Assembly: GCA_049670505.1 (NCBI GenBank)
Contig: JBATTK010000032.1
Location: 67,633 to 131,632, forward strand
From: JBATTK01 sp049670505
GTDB lineage: Bacteria > Bacteroidota > Bacteroidia > Flavobacteriales > Flavobacteriaceae
Direction: 5' to 3'
Length of the DNA stretch: 64,000 nucleotides
The notes beneath the pieces were generated by a model. It did no database searches and was not told the origin of the DNA. It worked only from the letters and a program-made list of their open reading frames with translations. The translations under genes and the position numbers were made by a program. Below, in pieces: positions 16,852-26,239 of the stretch; positions within the stretch are counted from its first letter, which is position 1, and each line of letters begins with the position of its first letter.

Positions 16852-19206
16852 TTAAAATTCAGCGGCCAATGAAAATATGGCCGTGGTCGGTGCTCCAAAG
16901 GCGAGGGACCCAAAGGCGGTGCCTTCGACGAACTGGGTATTGGTAACGTTCCTTACATTAAGCCTAGCGGTCATTTTCGCCTTGTTCCATCTAAAACCGT
17001 AGCGTGCTCCCAGATCTAATCGTGCATAACCATCCACGGAGAAGGTGTTCAAATTATCGGCGAAACGGTCACCCGTGAAAAAGAGCCCTCCGTTCACGTC
17101 CAGTCCTTTGGCAAAGGGTAGTTGATAATCGGCGAAAATATTGGCCTGAAACTCGGGAACTCCCGCCGGTACATTGCCGTCTAGCTCGTCATCCTCAAGA
17201 TTGTCGATGCTCGGGTCTAGGAACAATCCACCAACGATGACACGGGCATTGTCCGATACCCGTCCGGAAAGCGTCAGCTCCGCCCCCCTGTGTCTTTGGC
17301 TACCCGCATAGCGGTACAGGTTGTTGTTGTCAAGAAATGCCAACGGTTGGTCAATATCGAAATAGGCGGCGGTCAAGAGGGCCTTTTGAAAGACCTCTGC
17401 CTTTAGGCCAATTTCAAACTGTTCGGTCTCCACGGGATCCAAAAACACATCTTCCCCAAAGTTCGCCGCCTCGTTTGGAATTTGTTCCCCATTAGTAACG
17501 CCAGTTGAATAGCTGGCATATAGGTTGATTTTTTCCGTGGGGCTATAGATCAAACCCAAATTTGGAACGATGATGTCGTCTTGATAGGAGGTCTGCAAGG
17601 TACCTTCGTCATTGAATACATCCTCGTTGCGCTGCTCGGTGTACCGCAAGGCCGCCAAGAGCTCGAATTTTTCGGACAACTTGATGAAATCGGTGACATA
17701 AACAGCCTTTTGGGTGAACACCAAGGCATCATCCACAGCAATATCGTCAAAGACCACGGGTTGTTCAATGGTCACGGGATTAAAGAGGTTGGATGGGCCG
17801 ATATCGAAAACAAAGTCCCCGTTCAGGGCAAATCCCAAGGGGTTTCGACTATAGGCACCTCCAACGGCGATCTCATGTTCAATTCCGAAAGTGGTAAAGG
17901 AGCCATCGATAAACAATTCCGCGGACAAGGGTTTGCGAACCTGTGAAGCGCTAAAAATGGCAGTCTGTTCAAAATCCCCGTTGGCCTGGATGCTTCCCGG
18001 TTGTATGGCCGCATTGCGCTGGTCGCGTATCAAGTTCATTTCCTGTATCCTCCCTTGCACGTTCCAATCTTTATCAAAGTCGTATTGAAAGCCCAAAGAA
18101 CCTACAAAATTACGGGTGGGGTAATAGCCCCATTCCTGTCCCAAAAAGGTCTTGGGATCGACATTTTCTATTATCGATTGAATCTGTTCTGTTGACAACG
18201 ATTCATCGAACGAATTGATGTTGATGACCGCCTGTTGCTCAAGTTCCCGATATTGGTATTCGCCCTCGATATCGATACGCAGATTTTCAATAGGGCGCCA
18301 TTCGAAGAGGGCGCTGAACAATTGTCTCGGTCCGGCCACGTTGTTCACGAAGGAAGCCTCATTGGCCACAAGCGCATTGATTCTATAACCGAACTTTTCA
18401 TTGAGCTTACCCCCAAAATCGCCATGGACACCATAGGAACCGTTACTGTCACCAAAGGTCTGGACGAACGCGTAGGGATTCTCGGTGGGTCGCTTTAGCA
18501 CGTAGTTGACCACACCGCCGGGAGGTGTAAAGCCATAACGTATCGCTGCCGGGCCTTTGATAATCTCGACCGCGGCCTTATTCTCAAAAGGACTCTGTAC
18601 CTGATTCTGAAAAATCAGGTTTTCACGACGGTAGCTCGTTGAATTGTCCAGTACGAACCCCCGCACGTTTACGGTCTCGTTAAACCCGGGTGGATTGGTC
18701 ACGATGACCGATGGGTCGTTGCGGACCAGGTCTCCGAGTGAACGCACCTGTTGGTCGATAAGCACTTCTTGTGTAATTACGGAAACGGACAAGGGAATAT
18801 CAACCAAGTCCCGAGAACCGAACGTTGCCCCCGATTGCTCTGTGGCCACGTAACCCGTCTCACGTTTCCCGGTGACGACGACTTCCGAAAGACTCTCCGA
18901 GGTTTGGAGCAATTCAAAATTTATTTCAATATCGATGCCTTCCGAAACGGTCACAGTGCTTTTCATTGGCTCATAGCCTACATAGGAGACTGACACTGTT
19001 TGTTGGCCGATGGGAACGTTAGCTATCGCATAAGCGCCGGTCGCATCCGTGGAACTTCCCAATGTGGTTCCCTGTACGGAGACGTTTACCGATGGTAGGG
19101 CATTGCCGGAAATATCGGTGATTTTACCGCTGATGCTACCAGTCTGAGCGAAAGTAGAGAGAATAGTTATGAGGAAGATGGTCGTGAACAGCAATGGGCT
19201 TTTCAT
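16852..19206 (-). CDS. TonB-dependent siderophore receptor
   Basis: The 784-aa outer-membrane protein has a signal peptide (cleavage near STFAQTG). A carboxypeptidase-regulatory-like domain (about 22-110; ISGKITDISGNALPSVNVSV) is followed by a plug domain (GSRDLVDIPLSVSVITQEVL, then DPSVIV) and a 22-strand barrel ending in FSLAAEF. The plug wording and the STSYRRENLIFQ region match the FhuA/FpvA-type siderophore receptor group. A Fur-box-like inverted repeat lies 41-67 bp upstream of the start. It forms an operon with the PepSY protein. The particular siderophore is not predictable. Confidence 0.92.
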   Translation of the reverse strand: MKSPLLFTTIFLITILSTFAQTGSISGKITDISGNALPSVNVSVQGTTLGSSTDATGAYAIANVPIGQQTVSVSYVGYEPMKSTVTVSEGIDIEINFELLQTSESLSEVVVTGKRETGYVATEQSGATFGSRDLVDIPLSVSVITQEVLIDQQVRSLGDLVRNDPSVIVTNPPGFNETVNVRGFVLDNSTSYRRENLIFQNQVQSPFENKAAVEIIKGPAAIRYGFTPPGGVVNYVLKRPTENPYAFVQTFGDSNGSYGVHGDFGGKLNEKFGYRINALVANEASFVNNVAGPRQLFSALFEWRPIENLRIDIEGEYQYRELEQQAVININSFDESLSTEQIQSIIENVDPKTFLGQEWGYYPTRNFVGSLGFQYDFDKDWNVQGRIQEMNLIRDQRNAAIQPGSIQANGDFEQTAIFSASQVRKPLSAELFIDGSFTTFGIEHEIAVGGAYSRNPLGFALNGDFVFDIGPSNLFNPVTIEQPVVFDDIAVDDALVFTQKAVYVTDFIKLSEKFELLAALRYTEQRNEDVFNDEGTLQTSYQDDIIVPNLGLIYSPTEKINLYASYSTGVTNGEQIPNEAANFGEDVFLDPVETEQFEIGLKAEVFQKALLTAAYFDIDQPLAFLDNNNLYRYAGSQRHRGAELTLSGRVSDNARVIVGGLFLDPSIDNLEDDELDGNVPAGVPEFQANIFADYQLPFAKGLDVNGGLFFTGDRFADNLNTFSVDGYARLDLGARYGFRWNKAKMTARLNVRNVTNTQFVEGTAFGSLAFGAPTTAIFSLAAEF

Positions 19207-19246
19207 AGTAGATATCTTTGTAATGAGGCGTAAAAATAATTACTAT

Positions 19247-19273
19247 TTTTATTTAGACCTAATATAAATAAAA
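19247..19273. promoter_or_regulatory. Fur-box-like inverted repeat upstream of the siderophore receptor
   Basis: Left half TTTTATTTAGA (19247-19257) and right half TATAAATAAAA (19263-19273) form an inverted repeat matching at 10 of 11 positions around CCTAA. It is 41-67 bp upstream of the start of the minus-strand receptor gene, suited to iron-dependent repression. The sequence symmetry is seen; Fur binding is inference. Confidence 0.5.
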
Positions 19274-19797
19274 TAATTAACGAAAAGTTTATGCAAAAAC
19301 CAAGTCACTAAAAGCGACTAGCTTTTAAGACGGATAGAGAAAAACTGGGGAGTCTTAAAAATTGTTCGTTTTATGAAACAGCGAAAATTGCTTCCAGCGT
19401 TTCGTTAGCGGGGCGTTACTATCCTGAGGGGTAGCAATGCACTTAATACCTTGATACGAGCTGGTTTTATTTTTCTTTTAGCGAAATTAATAGTCTTTCA
19501 TAAATTTTTTCTACTAGTTGAAGGCTCCAAAAATTGATATAAATCCCTTTATATTTTTTCTATAGTTACAATTGTGGATTTGCCTTCCTGCTTCAACCCA
19601 GCTAGAAACTTATCCTTTTGTTTAACCTAATGGGTTTTGGGCACAAATCAATTCCAGCAAGATTACCATTTAGGATATGGAAATATTAAAATATCATTGA
19701 TATTTCATTTTTCCTTGGCTATGAATTGGAAATAGTCATTTTTTTGGTTGTGTTTCTATCAATTAGACAAATTCTACGAGAATTTTCGAAAAATCTA

Positions 19798-19811
19798 CGT
19801 AAACGGTTAAG
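19798..19811. promoter_or_regulatory. candidate LacI-family operator for the PUL
   Basis: The 14-mer CGTAAACGGTTAAG is an imperfect dyad centred on CG (5 of 7 half-site positions match), the form favoured by LacI/GalR regulators. It lies about 235 bp upstream of susC; the locus ends with a LacI-type regulator gene. Binding is inferred only. Confidence 0.25.
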
Positions 19812-19959
19812 TTAAATTTTCGTAAATATAATATTAAAGCTATAAAAGACTGATAATCAATTGAATAAATTGCTTGAGATTCTTACTCTTTAGCTTCGCA
19901 AAATTGTCCATTGCAAACCTTCCTCTGTTAAAAAAGCAAACATTCAGAGCCCCTTCAAA

Positions 19960-19967
19960 TAGTTTTG
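19960..19967 (+). promoter_or_regulatory. Bacteroidota-type -7 element before susC
   Basis: TAGTTTTG fits the TAnnTTTG consensus of the major Bacteroidota sigma factor and lies 78 bp upstream of the susC start codon. No good TTG -33 element is seen at the usual distance, so this is a weak assignment. Confidence 0.35.
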
Positions 19968-20044
19968 ACTTGAAGATTAAGCAGTATTTGAACACGCAAA
20001 ATACTCCTAAAACAACTTAATTACTAACTAAACACTCGAAGCTC

Positions 20045-23000
20045 ATGAGTACAAACTATGTTGTTCTTTTATTCATGCTACTACTCGCGGGAATAGGATT
20101 TGACGCTAGTGCGCAAACCATTACCGGAAACGTCTCGGACAGTTCAGGCCCGTTGGGTGGGGCAACTGTTGTTGAACAAGGGACGACCAATGGAACCCAA
20201 ACAGATTTTGATGGAAAATTTACCATAACCGTTTCTGATAGCAACGCCTCGTTGGTTATCAGTTATATTGGTTACAATTCGCAAACGATTGCACTTAATG
20301 GCAACACCAACATTTCCGTTGTATTGACCGAAAGTGCCGAATCTTTGGACGAAGTGGTGGTCTTGGGTTATGGACAGACCCAAAACAAAAGACTGGTCAC
20401 AACGGCAGTGGCTACTGTAAAGGCAGCCCAGATCAGGGAACTGCCAATCTCCCAGGCGGAAGCTGCCCTACAGGGTACCGTGCCAGGTGTGGTAGTTCAA
20501 CAGAACTCCGGTTCGCCGGGTTCACCACAAACGGTACGTGTTCGTGGAATTGGAACACTAAATAATTCGAATCCACTTTACATTGTGGATGGAATCCAGG
20601 TTCCCAATTTGGGCTTCCTAAACCCTAATGATATTGTTTCACAAACAGTGCTAAAAGATGCTGCTTCCACAGCTATTTATGGTTCACGAGGTGGTAATGG
20701 GGTTGTCTTGGTAGAAACATTGAAAGGTTCTAAAAGGGCCATGAAACCAGAAATTACCATTCGAACTTCGTATGGTATCCAAAGTTTGGCCAATAAACCA
20801 GAACTGATGAACAGGGACCAATATGTCCAATACTACAACGAAGGTGTAGCTGCAGCGGGCACTCCTGCAGCTGGTTTCCGTGGTGCTTTTACAGATGCTG
20901 AGCGGGCATTATTGCCAGACACCGATTGGTACGACGTATTATTTGACGATGCACCAATAGAAAATTACTATGGTTCCATCGTTGGGGGCTCTGATAAAAT
21001 TGCTTATTCCGCTTCGGGAGGTTATTTTGGTCAAGAGGGAATTCTAGGAGGTGAGGGAAAAGCAGAATTTAAGAGAAGAAACATAAGAGCTTCCTTAAGC
21101 GCAGATATTACTGATAGGATTTCGTTCAGTGCATCGGCGCAATACCAAAATCAAGATCGATTTGTAATTCCGCAAAACACTGGAGGAGCAGGGGTAGGAA
21201 TTAGCAGTTTTATTAACGCATTACCTGCGATTTACCAACCATTCGATGAAGATGGCAATTTTGCCAATCCATTTTTAAATAATGGTGTACCCACAGCAAA
21301 TGGAGTTCCCTTGAATAGCCTAGGTGCAGTTCAGAACCCATTATTTTCCATTGCATCCACCAATAACCAGATTACTCAGGATGCAACAAATTTGAATATT
21401 TCATTGAATTATGATGTGTTGGACGACTTAACTTTAAGAGGTTGGTATGGGTCATTCCATAATTCCATTTTCAATAGAACGTTTGCCCCACTTATACAGC
21501 AACCAACACAGGAATACGATACCTCTACCGGGGTGGCATACTCTGAAGTGAAAAGTACTGCGGAAAACAGGCAGTGGGGTGGAACCGCCAAATATTCATT
21601 TGATGAATTATCGGACACTAACCATAATTTAAGTGCCCTTGTTGGATATGAATTGGTCAAAACCAATTTCTTTGGGGGAGACCTGATTAATGATACCGGG
21701 GCCTTCTTTACCAATGATTTTGGTCGTGTAAATTTTGCACTATCGGACAACATCACTGATGCAACGGTAACTCCAGGAGTTACCATCCAAAGGTTTTTGG
21801 AATCCTTCTTTGGAAAAGTAGACTACAATTTCAAGGAAAAGTACTTGTTAAGCGCCGTATTGAGAAGGGACAAATCCTCAAGCTTTGGTTCTGATAACAG
21901 AGTGGGATGGTTTCCTGCGGTATCAGCCGGCTGGGTTTTATCCGAAGAAGACTTCTTAAGCGATTCGGGTGCCATCGATTTACTTAAAATACGTGCAGGT
22001 TGGGGAATTAGCGGTAATGACCAATCCCTCGGCCCATTTGACTACCTCGCACAGTTGACCACGCAAGCTGGTTATGCAGGGCAGCCTGGGATAGCACAAA
22101 TCAGTTTGGCTAATCCAGCCCTAGGCTGGGAGGAACTAACCCAATTCAATGTGGGATTGGACATCAATGCTTTCAGTAACAAATTGGGAATTACCATTGA
22201 TTACTATATCAAGGAAACCTCCGACATCTTATTAGCGGCAACAACACCTTTGACCTCTGGTCTAAACCCCGCTTCTGAAAACACAGGAACCATTGAGAAC
22301 AAAGGATTTGAAATTTTACTTTCTTATCGCGAAAATTACGATAGTGGTTTTGGTTGGAATGTGGGTGCCAATCTTGGCTTCAATGATAATGAGGTTACTA
22401 GTTTAGGAGAAACTTCCTTTATAAATAGTGCCCAAATCCAGCCGCAATTCAATGATTTCGCTTCGCGCTCAAGCGTTGGTAACGCTGTAGCAAGTTTTTA
22501 TGGATTCGTAGTTGAAGGAAGGGATGCCAATGGCAACCTGATATTTGCTGATTTGGACGGAAGTGGCAACAGTCAACTTGTACCGGATAGTGGTGATAAA
22601 GCCATAATTGGTGATCCCAACCCGGATGCAACGATTGGATTCAATCTTGGATTGAACTACAAAGGTTTTGATTTCTCCGCCTTCATGTCCGGAACTATTG
22701 GAAACGACATCTTGGATGCCACCATCAGATACGATGCACTGGGCACCAATAGACCTGCCTCCTATATCACTGAGCCCGGTGCACCGCGAAATATAGTGGT
22801 GAGCACAGCAGGAAATGGAGAGAATCTAATTTCAGATTTCCATATAAAAGATGGCACCTATATGAAGTTGAAGAATGTGACTTTGGGATATAGTCTTCCG
22901 GATAGTGTATTGGAAACCCTGGGAATGAAAGGCCTTCGCTTGTTTGTATCAGGCCAAAACCTTTTTGTGTTAACCGAATATCCTGGTATTGATCCAGAGA

Positions 23001-23101
23001 TTGGTCAGAACAATGTGAACTCATCATTGAATATAGGGATAGATCAAGGTTTCTTTCCACAACCACGCCAAATACTACTCGGCGCCAGTATAAACTTTTA
23101 A
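20045..23101 (+). CDS. susC: SusC/RagA-type TonB-dependent outer-membrane transporter
   Basis: The 1018-aa protein has a signal peptide ending DASAQ and a carboxypeptidase-regulatory-like domain (ITGNVSDSSGPLGGATVV, about 25-110). The SusC-type plug begins with VVVLGYGQTQNKRLVT and includes RVRGIGTLNNSNPLYIVDGI, followed by the 22-strand barrel. It imports oligosaccharides across the outer membrane with TonB energy and pairs with the SusD lipoprotein encoded 12 bp downstream. It is the first gene of a plus-strand polysaccharide utilisation locus reaching to 36.2 kb. The substrate is not readable from SusC; enzymes downstream suggest a beta-1,3-linked xylan or glucan. Confidence 0.95.
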   Translation: MSTNYVVLLFMLLLAGIGFDASAQTITGNVSDSSGPLGGATVVEQGTTNGTQTDFDGKFTITVSDSNASLVISYIGYNSQTIALNGNTNISVVLTESAESLDEVVVLGYGQTQNKRLVTTAVATVKAAQIRELPISQAEAALQGTVPGVVVQQNSGSPGSPQTVRVRGIGTLNNSNPLYIVDGIQVPNLGFLNPNDIVSQTVLKDAASTAIYGSRGGNGVVLVETLKGSKRAMKPEITIRTSYGIQSLANKPELMNRDQYVQYYNEGVAAAGTPAAGFRGAFTDAERALLPDTDWYDVLFDDAPIENYYGSIVGGSDKIAYSASGGYFGQEGILGGEGKAEFKRRNIRASLSADITDRISFSASAQYQNQDRFVIPQNTGGAGVGISSFINALPAIYQPFDEDGNFANPFLNNGVPTANGVPLNSLGAVQNPLFSIASTNNQITQDATNLNISLNYDVLDDLTLRGWYGSFHNSIFNRTFAPLIQQPTQEYDTSTGVAYSEVKSTAENRQWGGTAKYSFDELSDTNHNLSALVGYELVKTNFFGGDLINDTGAFFTNDFGRVNFALSDNITDATVTPGVTIQRFLESFFGKVDYNFKEKYLLSAVLRRDKSSSFGSDNRVGWFPAVSAGWVLSEEDFLSDSGAIDLLKIRAGWGISGNDQSLGPFDYLAQLTTQAGYAGQPGIAQISLANPALGWEELTQFNVGLDINAFSNKLGITIDYYIKETSDILLAATTPLTSGLNPASENTGTIENKGFEILLSYRENYDSGFGWNVGANLGFNDNEVTSLGETSFINSAQIQPQFNDFASRSSVGNAVASFYGFVVEGRDANGNLIFADLDGSGNSQLVPDSGDKAIIGDPNPDATIGFNLGLNYKGFDFSAFMSGTIGNDILDATIRYDALGTNRPASYITEPGAPRNIVVSTAGNGENLISDFHIKDGTYMKLKNVTLGYSLPDSVLETLGMKGLRLFVSGQNLFVLTEYPGIDPEIGQNNVNSSLNIGIDQGFFPQPRQILLGASINF

Positions 23102-23113
23102 TAAGCTTTGAAA

Positions 23114-24670
23114 ATGAAAGACATACAATATATACCTAAGAAAATTACAAAGTTGCTGTTTGTTTCCCTAATGGTATTGGGTGCAGCTTGTAGCGATATA
23201 GAAGACCTACAACCAGAAACCTCAATTTCTATTGATACCGCTTTTGAAACGGAGAATGCCGTTATTTCCAGTTTAAATGCGGCCTATGACCCCTTACAAT
23301 GGCAACAAATATTGGGGAACCAGACCTTTCCATTGATGGCGCAAGGTACACGGGCTGATGACTGCCATTCACAATCTGCAAGCTTTTGGGCTATTGGAGC
23401 CCAATGGGATCAGTTTAGTACGATAATTCCCTCGCTTCCCGCGGTGGCCTCTTTATGGGCCAAATGGTATAGGGGAGTTTCCAGGTCCAATTTCACTATT
23501 GAATTGGCATCAAATTTTGAACGTTTTGATACTCCAGGATTACAAGATCAAATTGTTGGAGAAGCAAGATTTTTAAGAGGATTATATTATTTCGAATTAG
23601 TAAAACTTTGGGGAGGCGTGCCTCTTTTTGAAGAGGCGGTCACCTCAACGGATCAAGAGATTTTTAAACCTAGGGCTTCAGTGGCAGAAGTATATGCCTT
23701 TATTGAGGCAGATTTACAAGCTGCTGCAGCTATTTTGCCCGTTAAAGGTTCTGAAAGGGTCCAAGGGTCTGCCACATCCGGTGCGGCTCTTGGCTTGTTG
23801 ACCAAGGTATATCTATATCAAGAAAAGTGGTCTGATGCAGTGAATGCCGCAGAACAGGTCATGGCACAAGGGGTATATAGTTTGGAATCCGACTTTAGAA
23901 ATAACTTTTTACAGACTACGGAATTTGGCCCAGAATCCCTTTTTGAAATCAATTATCAAGATGGGCTTTCTGCAACGGGTCCTGGAGTGAATCAAGAAGG
24001 CAGTGCTATGTGGAGGTGGTCTTTCCCCTTCCTTTCAGGTACTTACCCTTCATTCAATAATTTCATTCCTAGACAAGATTTGGTGGATTTCTTTGATGAT
24101 AGTGACCAACGAAAGGCAGCTACATTTTTATTGCCCGGACAGGTCTTAAATTCTCCTGGTTTGGCAACCTTGAATTTTGATCCAGTTCCAGATAATTTCG
24201 GATATGCCATTGGTGTAAATACTGGGGCAAAAAAATATTTCTTGACATTCGAAGAGGTTCAGGTGCTCTTAGGACCACCCAGTTCTCCTCTTAATGAAAA
24301 AATATTGCGGTATGCGGATGTTTTATTGATGCATGCAGAAGCCTCCATTATGGGAGGTGGCGGAGATGGGGCTTCTTCTTTCCAACAAGTATTGGATAGA
24401 GCTTATGGTCCTGGAAATACAGCGGCGCCTGCGTTCACCGTACAAGGGGTGCGTGATGAGCGCAGAAGGGAATTGGCCACTGAAGGCTGGAACAGATTTA
24501 CCGATTTGGTTCGCTGGGATGCGGCAGATGGCGGTGGTGTTATTGCTCCTGCACTGGCCGCAGTTGGCAAAACTGATTTTGCTGCTCCTAGAGACCTATT
24601 GTTGCCTATTCCTCAACAAGAAATTGACACCTATCCGGCAGGTTTGTTGGAACAAAATCCTGGGTATTAA
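23114..24670 (+). CDS. susD: SusD/RagB-type nutrient-binding lipoprotein
   Basis: The 518-aa surface lipoprotein has a signal sequence with lipobox GAAC. The SusD fold is shown by the N-terminal NAAYDPLQWQQ region, the TPR-like core (GEARFLRGLYYFELVKLWGG, a hallmark SusD stretch) and the late RDERRRELATEGWNRFTDLVRW motif. It binds glycan at the cell surface and caps the SusC channel. A TTG two codons earlier (23108) is open, but the ATG at 23114 is preferred. The gap to susC is 12 bp and to the next lipoprotein 21 bp, so they are one operon. Confidence 0.94.
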   Translation: MKDIQYIPKKITKLLFVSLMVLGAACSDIEDLQPETSISIDTAFETENAVISSLNAAYDPLQWQQILGNQTFPLMAQGTRADDCHSQSASFWAIGAQWDQFSTIIPSLPAVASLWAKWYRGVSRSNFTIELASNFERFDTPGLQDQIVGEARFLRGLYYFELVKLWGGVPLFEEAVTSTDQEIFKPRASVAEVYAFIEADLQAAAAILPVKGSERVQGSATSGAALGLLTKVYLYQEKWSDAVNAAEQVMAQGVYSLESDFRNNFLQTTEFGPESLFEINYQDGLSATGPGVNQEGSAMWRWSFPFLSGTYPSFNNFIPRQDLVDFFDDSDQRKAATFLLPGQVLNSPGLATLNFDPVPDNFGYAIGVNTGAKKYFLTFEEVQVLLGPPSSPLNEKILRYADVLLMHAEASIMGGGGDGASSFQQVLDRAYGPGNTAAPAFTVQGVRDERRRELATEGWNRFTDLVRWDAADGGGVIAPALAAVGKTDFAAPRDLLLPIPQQEIDTYPAGLLEQNPGY

Positions 24671-24691
24671 TTAATCCAAAAAAACAGAAAA

Positions 24692-26155
24692 ATGAAAAAA
24701 ATATATGGCATAAAAAGATCATCGATGAAGCTTACAGCCTTAGTAATTGCTCTGGGAATTTTTGGAGTGGTTATTTCCTGCGATGATGAAAAATATTTTG
24801 AACAACTTAACGCGGTAATTGCCTCCTACACTGATGGTATTCAAAATCTTGACGAAGAAGGAATTGACTGTGGTGGTGGAAGTGGTGTGGTATGCCCATC
24901 TTGTTCGGATGGCATTCAGAACCAAGGAGAGGAAGGTATCGATTGTGGTGGCCCATGCGAAATATGTGTGCCTACCCCAAGGGCAGATGAATTAGCTGGC
25001 GGGTCGCTTCCGTACTACTATACCTTTGAAGCCAATGACCCGGATTCAGGAAGCAACTTGGTTCCCCTGGCTCAAGCAAACCAGTGGGTGACCTTTAATT
25101 TTGGTGCAGCGGATCCTGCTGGAAGTGATGAGTTGATAGGTCACATACTAAGACCGGAAAATGGACCATTTGGGGGATTTGAAGATTTTAAGTTCCAACC
25201 ACAACCTGCACCTATTGATTTTTCTACGTACAATAAGTTCACCATGGAGGTTTATATACCATCCAGTAATGATTTTTCAGGAAATCTTCAACCATTGGTG
25301 GAATTAGTTTTGCACGACAATGTAGATGGTAATTTCTGGCAGCGTTGGACTATCTTACCAATTACTGTAGATCCAGCGGATTTTGATTCCTGGGTAACTT
25401 TACGATTCGATGGTATGGCTCCGACTGCAGTATCAGTGGATGCTGGAATTCCGTTGGCAGACAATACAACTTATGACAATATCACCTTAAGATTTGGAGG
25501 TAGTGCGCATACCGAAGCAGGTGAGTTTTATATCAGGGATTTTAAACCCACCACTAGTTTTATTGCGCCTGGAAATCCACGTGCAGATGCGTTGGCAGGT
25601 TCAGGGTTGCCTGTATATTTCACTTTTGAGTCTGGTGATGCAACTTCAGGTTTGAACCTGATACCCAATGATACCCCATCCCAAGGTGTGGTTCCAGAAT
25701 ATAGGGTTTCTGACCCCGCTGGAAGTGATGCGGCTGTTACCTTGATCAATAGGCCGGAAAATGGGCCATTTGGCGGATTTGAGGACTTTAAATTCCAACC
25801 CCAACCAGAGATTATAGATTTTTCAGTTTATCACAAATTTAATTTGGATGTTTATATCCCATCCACCAATGATTTCTCTGGATTCTTGACTCCAACGGTC
25901 GAGCTTATTTTGCACGACAATGTAGATGGAAACTTCTGGCAGCGTTGGACCGTGCTTACCGCTACAATTGATCCAGCTGATTTTGATTCTTGGGTTACCC
26001 TGGAGTTTGATGGAACGGCGGCCACATCCGCAGCGGATGGAACAACATTGCTTATGGACAACACCACCTATGACAATTATACATTAAGGTTTGGTGGTTC
26101 GGGTCATCCGGAAGCCGGACAGTTTTATATAAAAGATTTTATACCATTTGAATAA
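24692..26155 (+). CDS. two-domain surface lipoprotein, probable glycan-binding (SusE/F position)
   Basis: The 487-aa lipoprotein (lipobox VISC, Cys30) carries two Cys-rich repeats with DGIQNxxEEGIDCGG (48-62 and 73-87) and then two tandem copies of a beta-rich domain of about 190 residues (about 98-292 and 298-487). The copies share ENGPFGGFEDFKFQPQP, HDNVDGNFWQRWT and LRFGGS, so the duplication is plain. Position after SusD and lack of catalytic motifs suggest a surface glycan-binding protein. The start could be at 24692 or at an ATG 11 codons later; the later Met gives a shorter, more typical signal peptide. The domain family is not recognised. Confidence 0.78.
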   Translation: MKKIYGIKRSSMKLTALVIALGIFGVVISCDDEKYFEQLNAVIASYTDGIQNLDEEGIDCGGGSGVVCPSCSDGIQNQGEEGIDCGGPCEICVPTPRADELAGGSLPYYYTFEANDPDSGSNLVPLAQANQWVTFNFGAADPAGSDELIGHILRPENGPFGGFEDFKFQPQPAPIDFSTYNKFTMEVYIPSSNDFSGNLQPLVELVLHDNVDGNFWQRWTILPITVDPADFDSWVTLRFDGMAPTAVSVDAGIPLADNTTYDNITLRFGGSAHTEAGEFYIRDFKPTTSFIAPGNPRADALAGSGLPVYFTFESGDATSGLNLIPNDTPSQGVVPEYRVSDPAGSDAAVTLINRPENGPFGGFEDFKFQPQPEIIDFSVYHKFNLDVYIPSTNDFSGFLTPTVELILHDNVDGNFWQRWTVLTATIDPADFDSWVTLEFDGTAATSAADGTTLLMDNTTYDNYTLRFGGSGHPEAGQFYIKDFIPFE

Positions 26156-26239
26156 GTTTAGTTAGATAGTTTCAATAATTGGTTATCGTTGGGGAGAGTT
26201 GAATTATTTCTCCCCAACTTTTACCCAACACTGAATAAT

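Larger units (their letters stand above)
19274..20044. other. long intergenic region between divergent receptor genes
   Basis: About 770 bp without a convincing gene separate the siderophore receptor (minus) from susC (plus). The part nearest susC carries a TAGTTTTG -7-like element at 19960-19967 and a CG-centred imperfect dyad at 19798-19811 that could be a LacI-type operator. The middle is AT-rich and holds no tRNA or riboswitch that I recognise. A leader RNA for the PUL is possible because the -7 element lies about 78 bp from the start codon. Confidence 0.5.

Noticed and set aside
16289..18993. Many 60-120-aa plus-strand open frames opposite the PepSY and siderophore receptor genes
   Set aside because: These are antisense shadows caused by the higher GC content; the minus-strand genes have full domain structure.
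19274..20044. Riboswitch or small RNA in the long gap before susC
   Set aside because: No conserved riboswitch core or strong terminator hairpin could be found by eye; only weak promoter and operator candidates remain.
21409..21786. 125-aa minus-strand frame inside susC
   Set aside because: It lies wholly within the SusC barrel coding region and shows no recognisable domain or signal.
24670..26155. The DGIQN...DCGG repeats considered as a zinc-finger or ferredoxin-like domain
   Set aside because: The Cys spacing is that of short disulphide or calcium-type linkers in surface lipoproteins; location after a lipid anchor argues against a metal-redox role.
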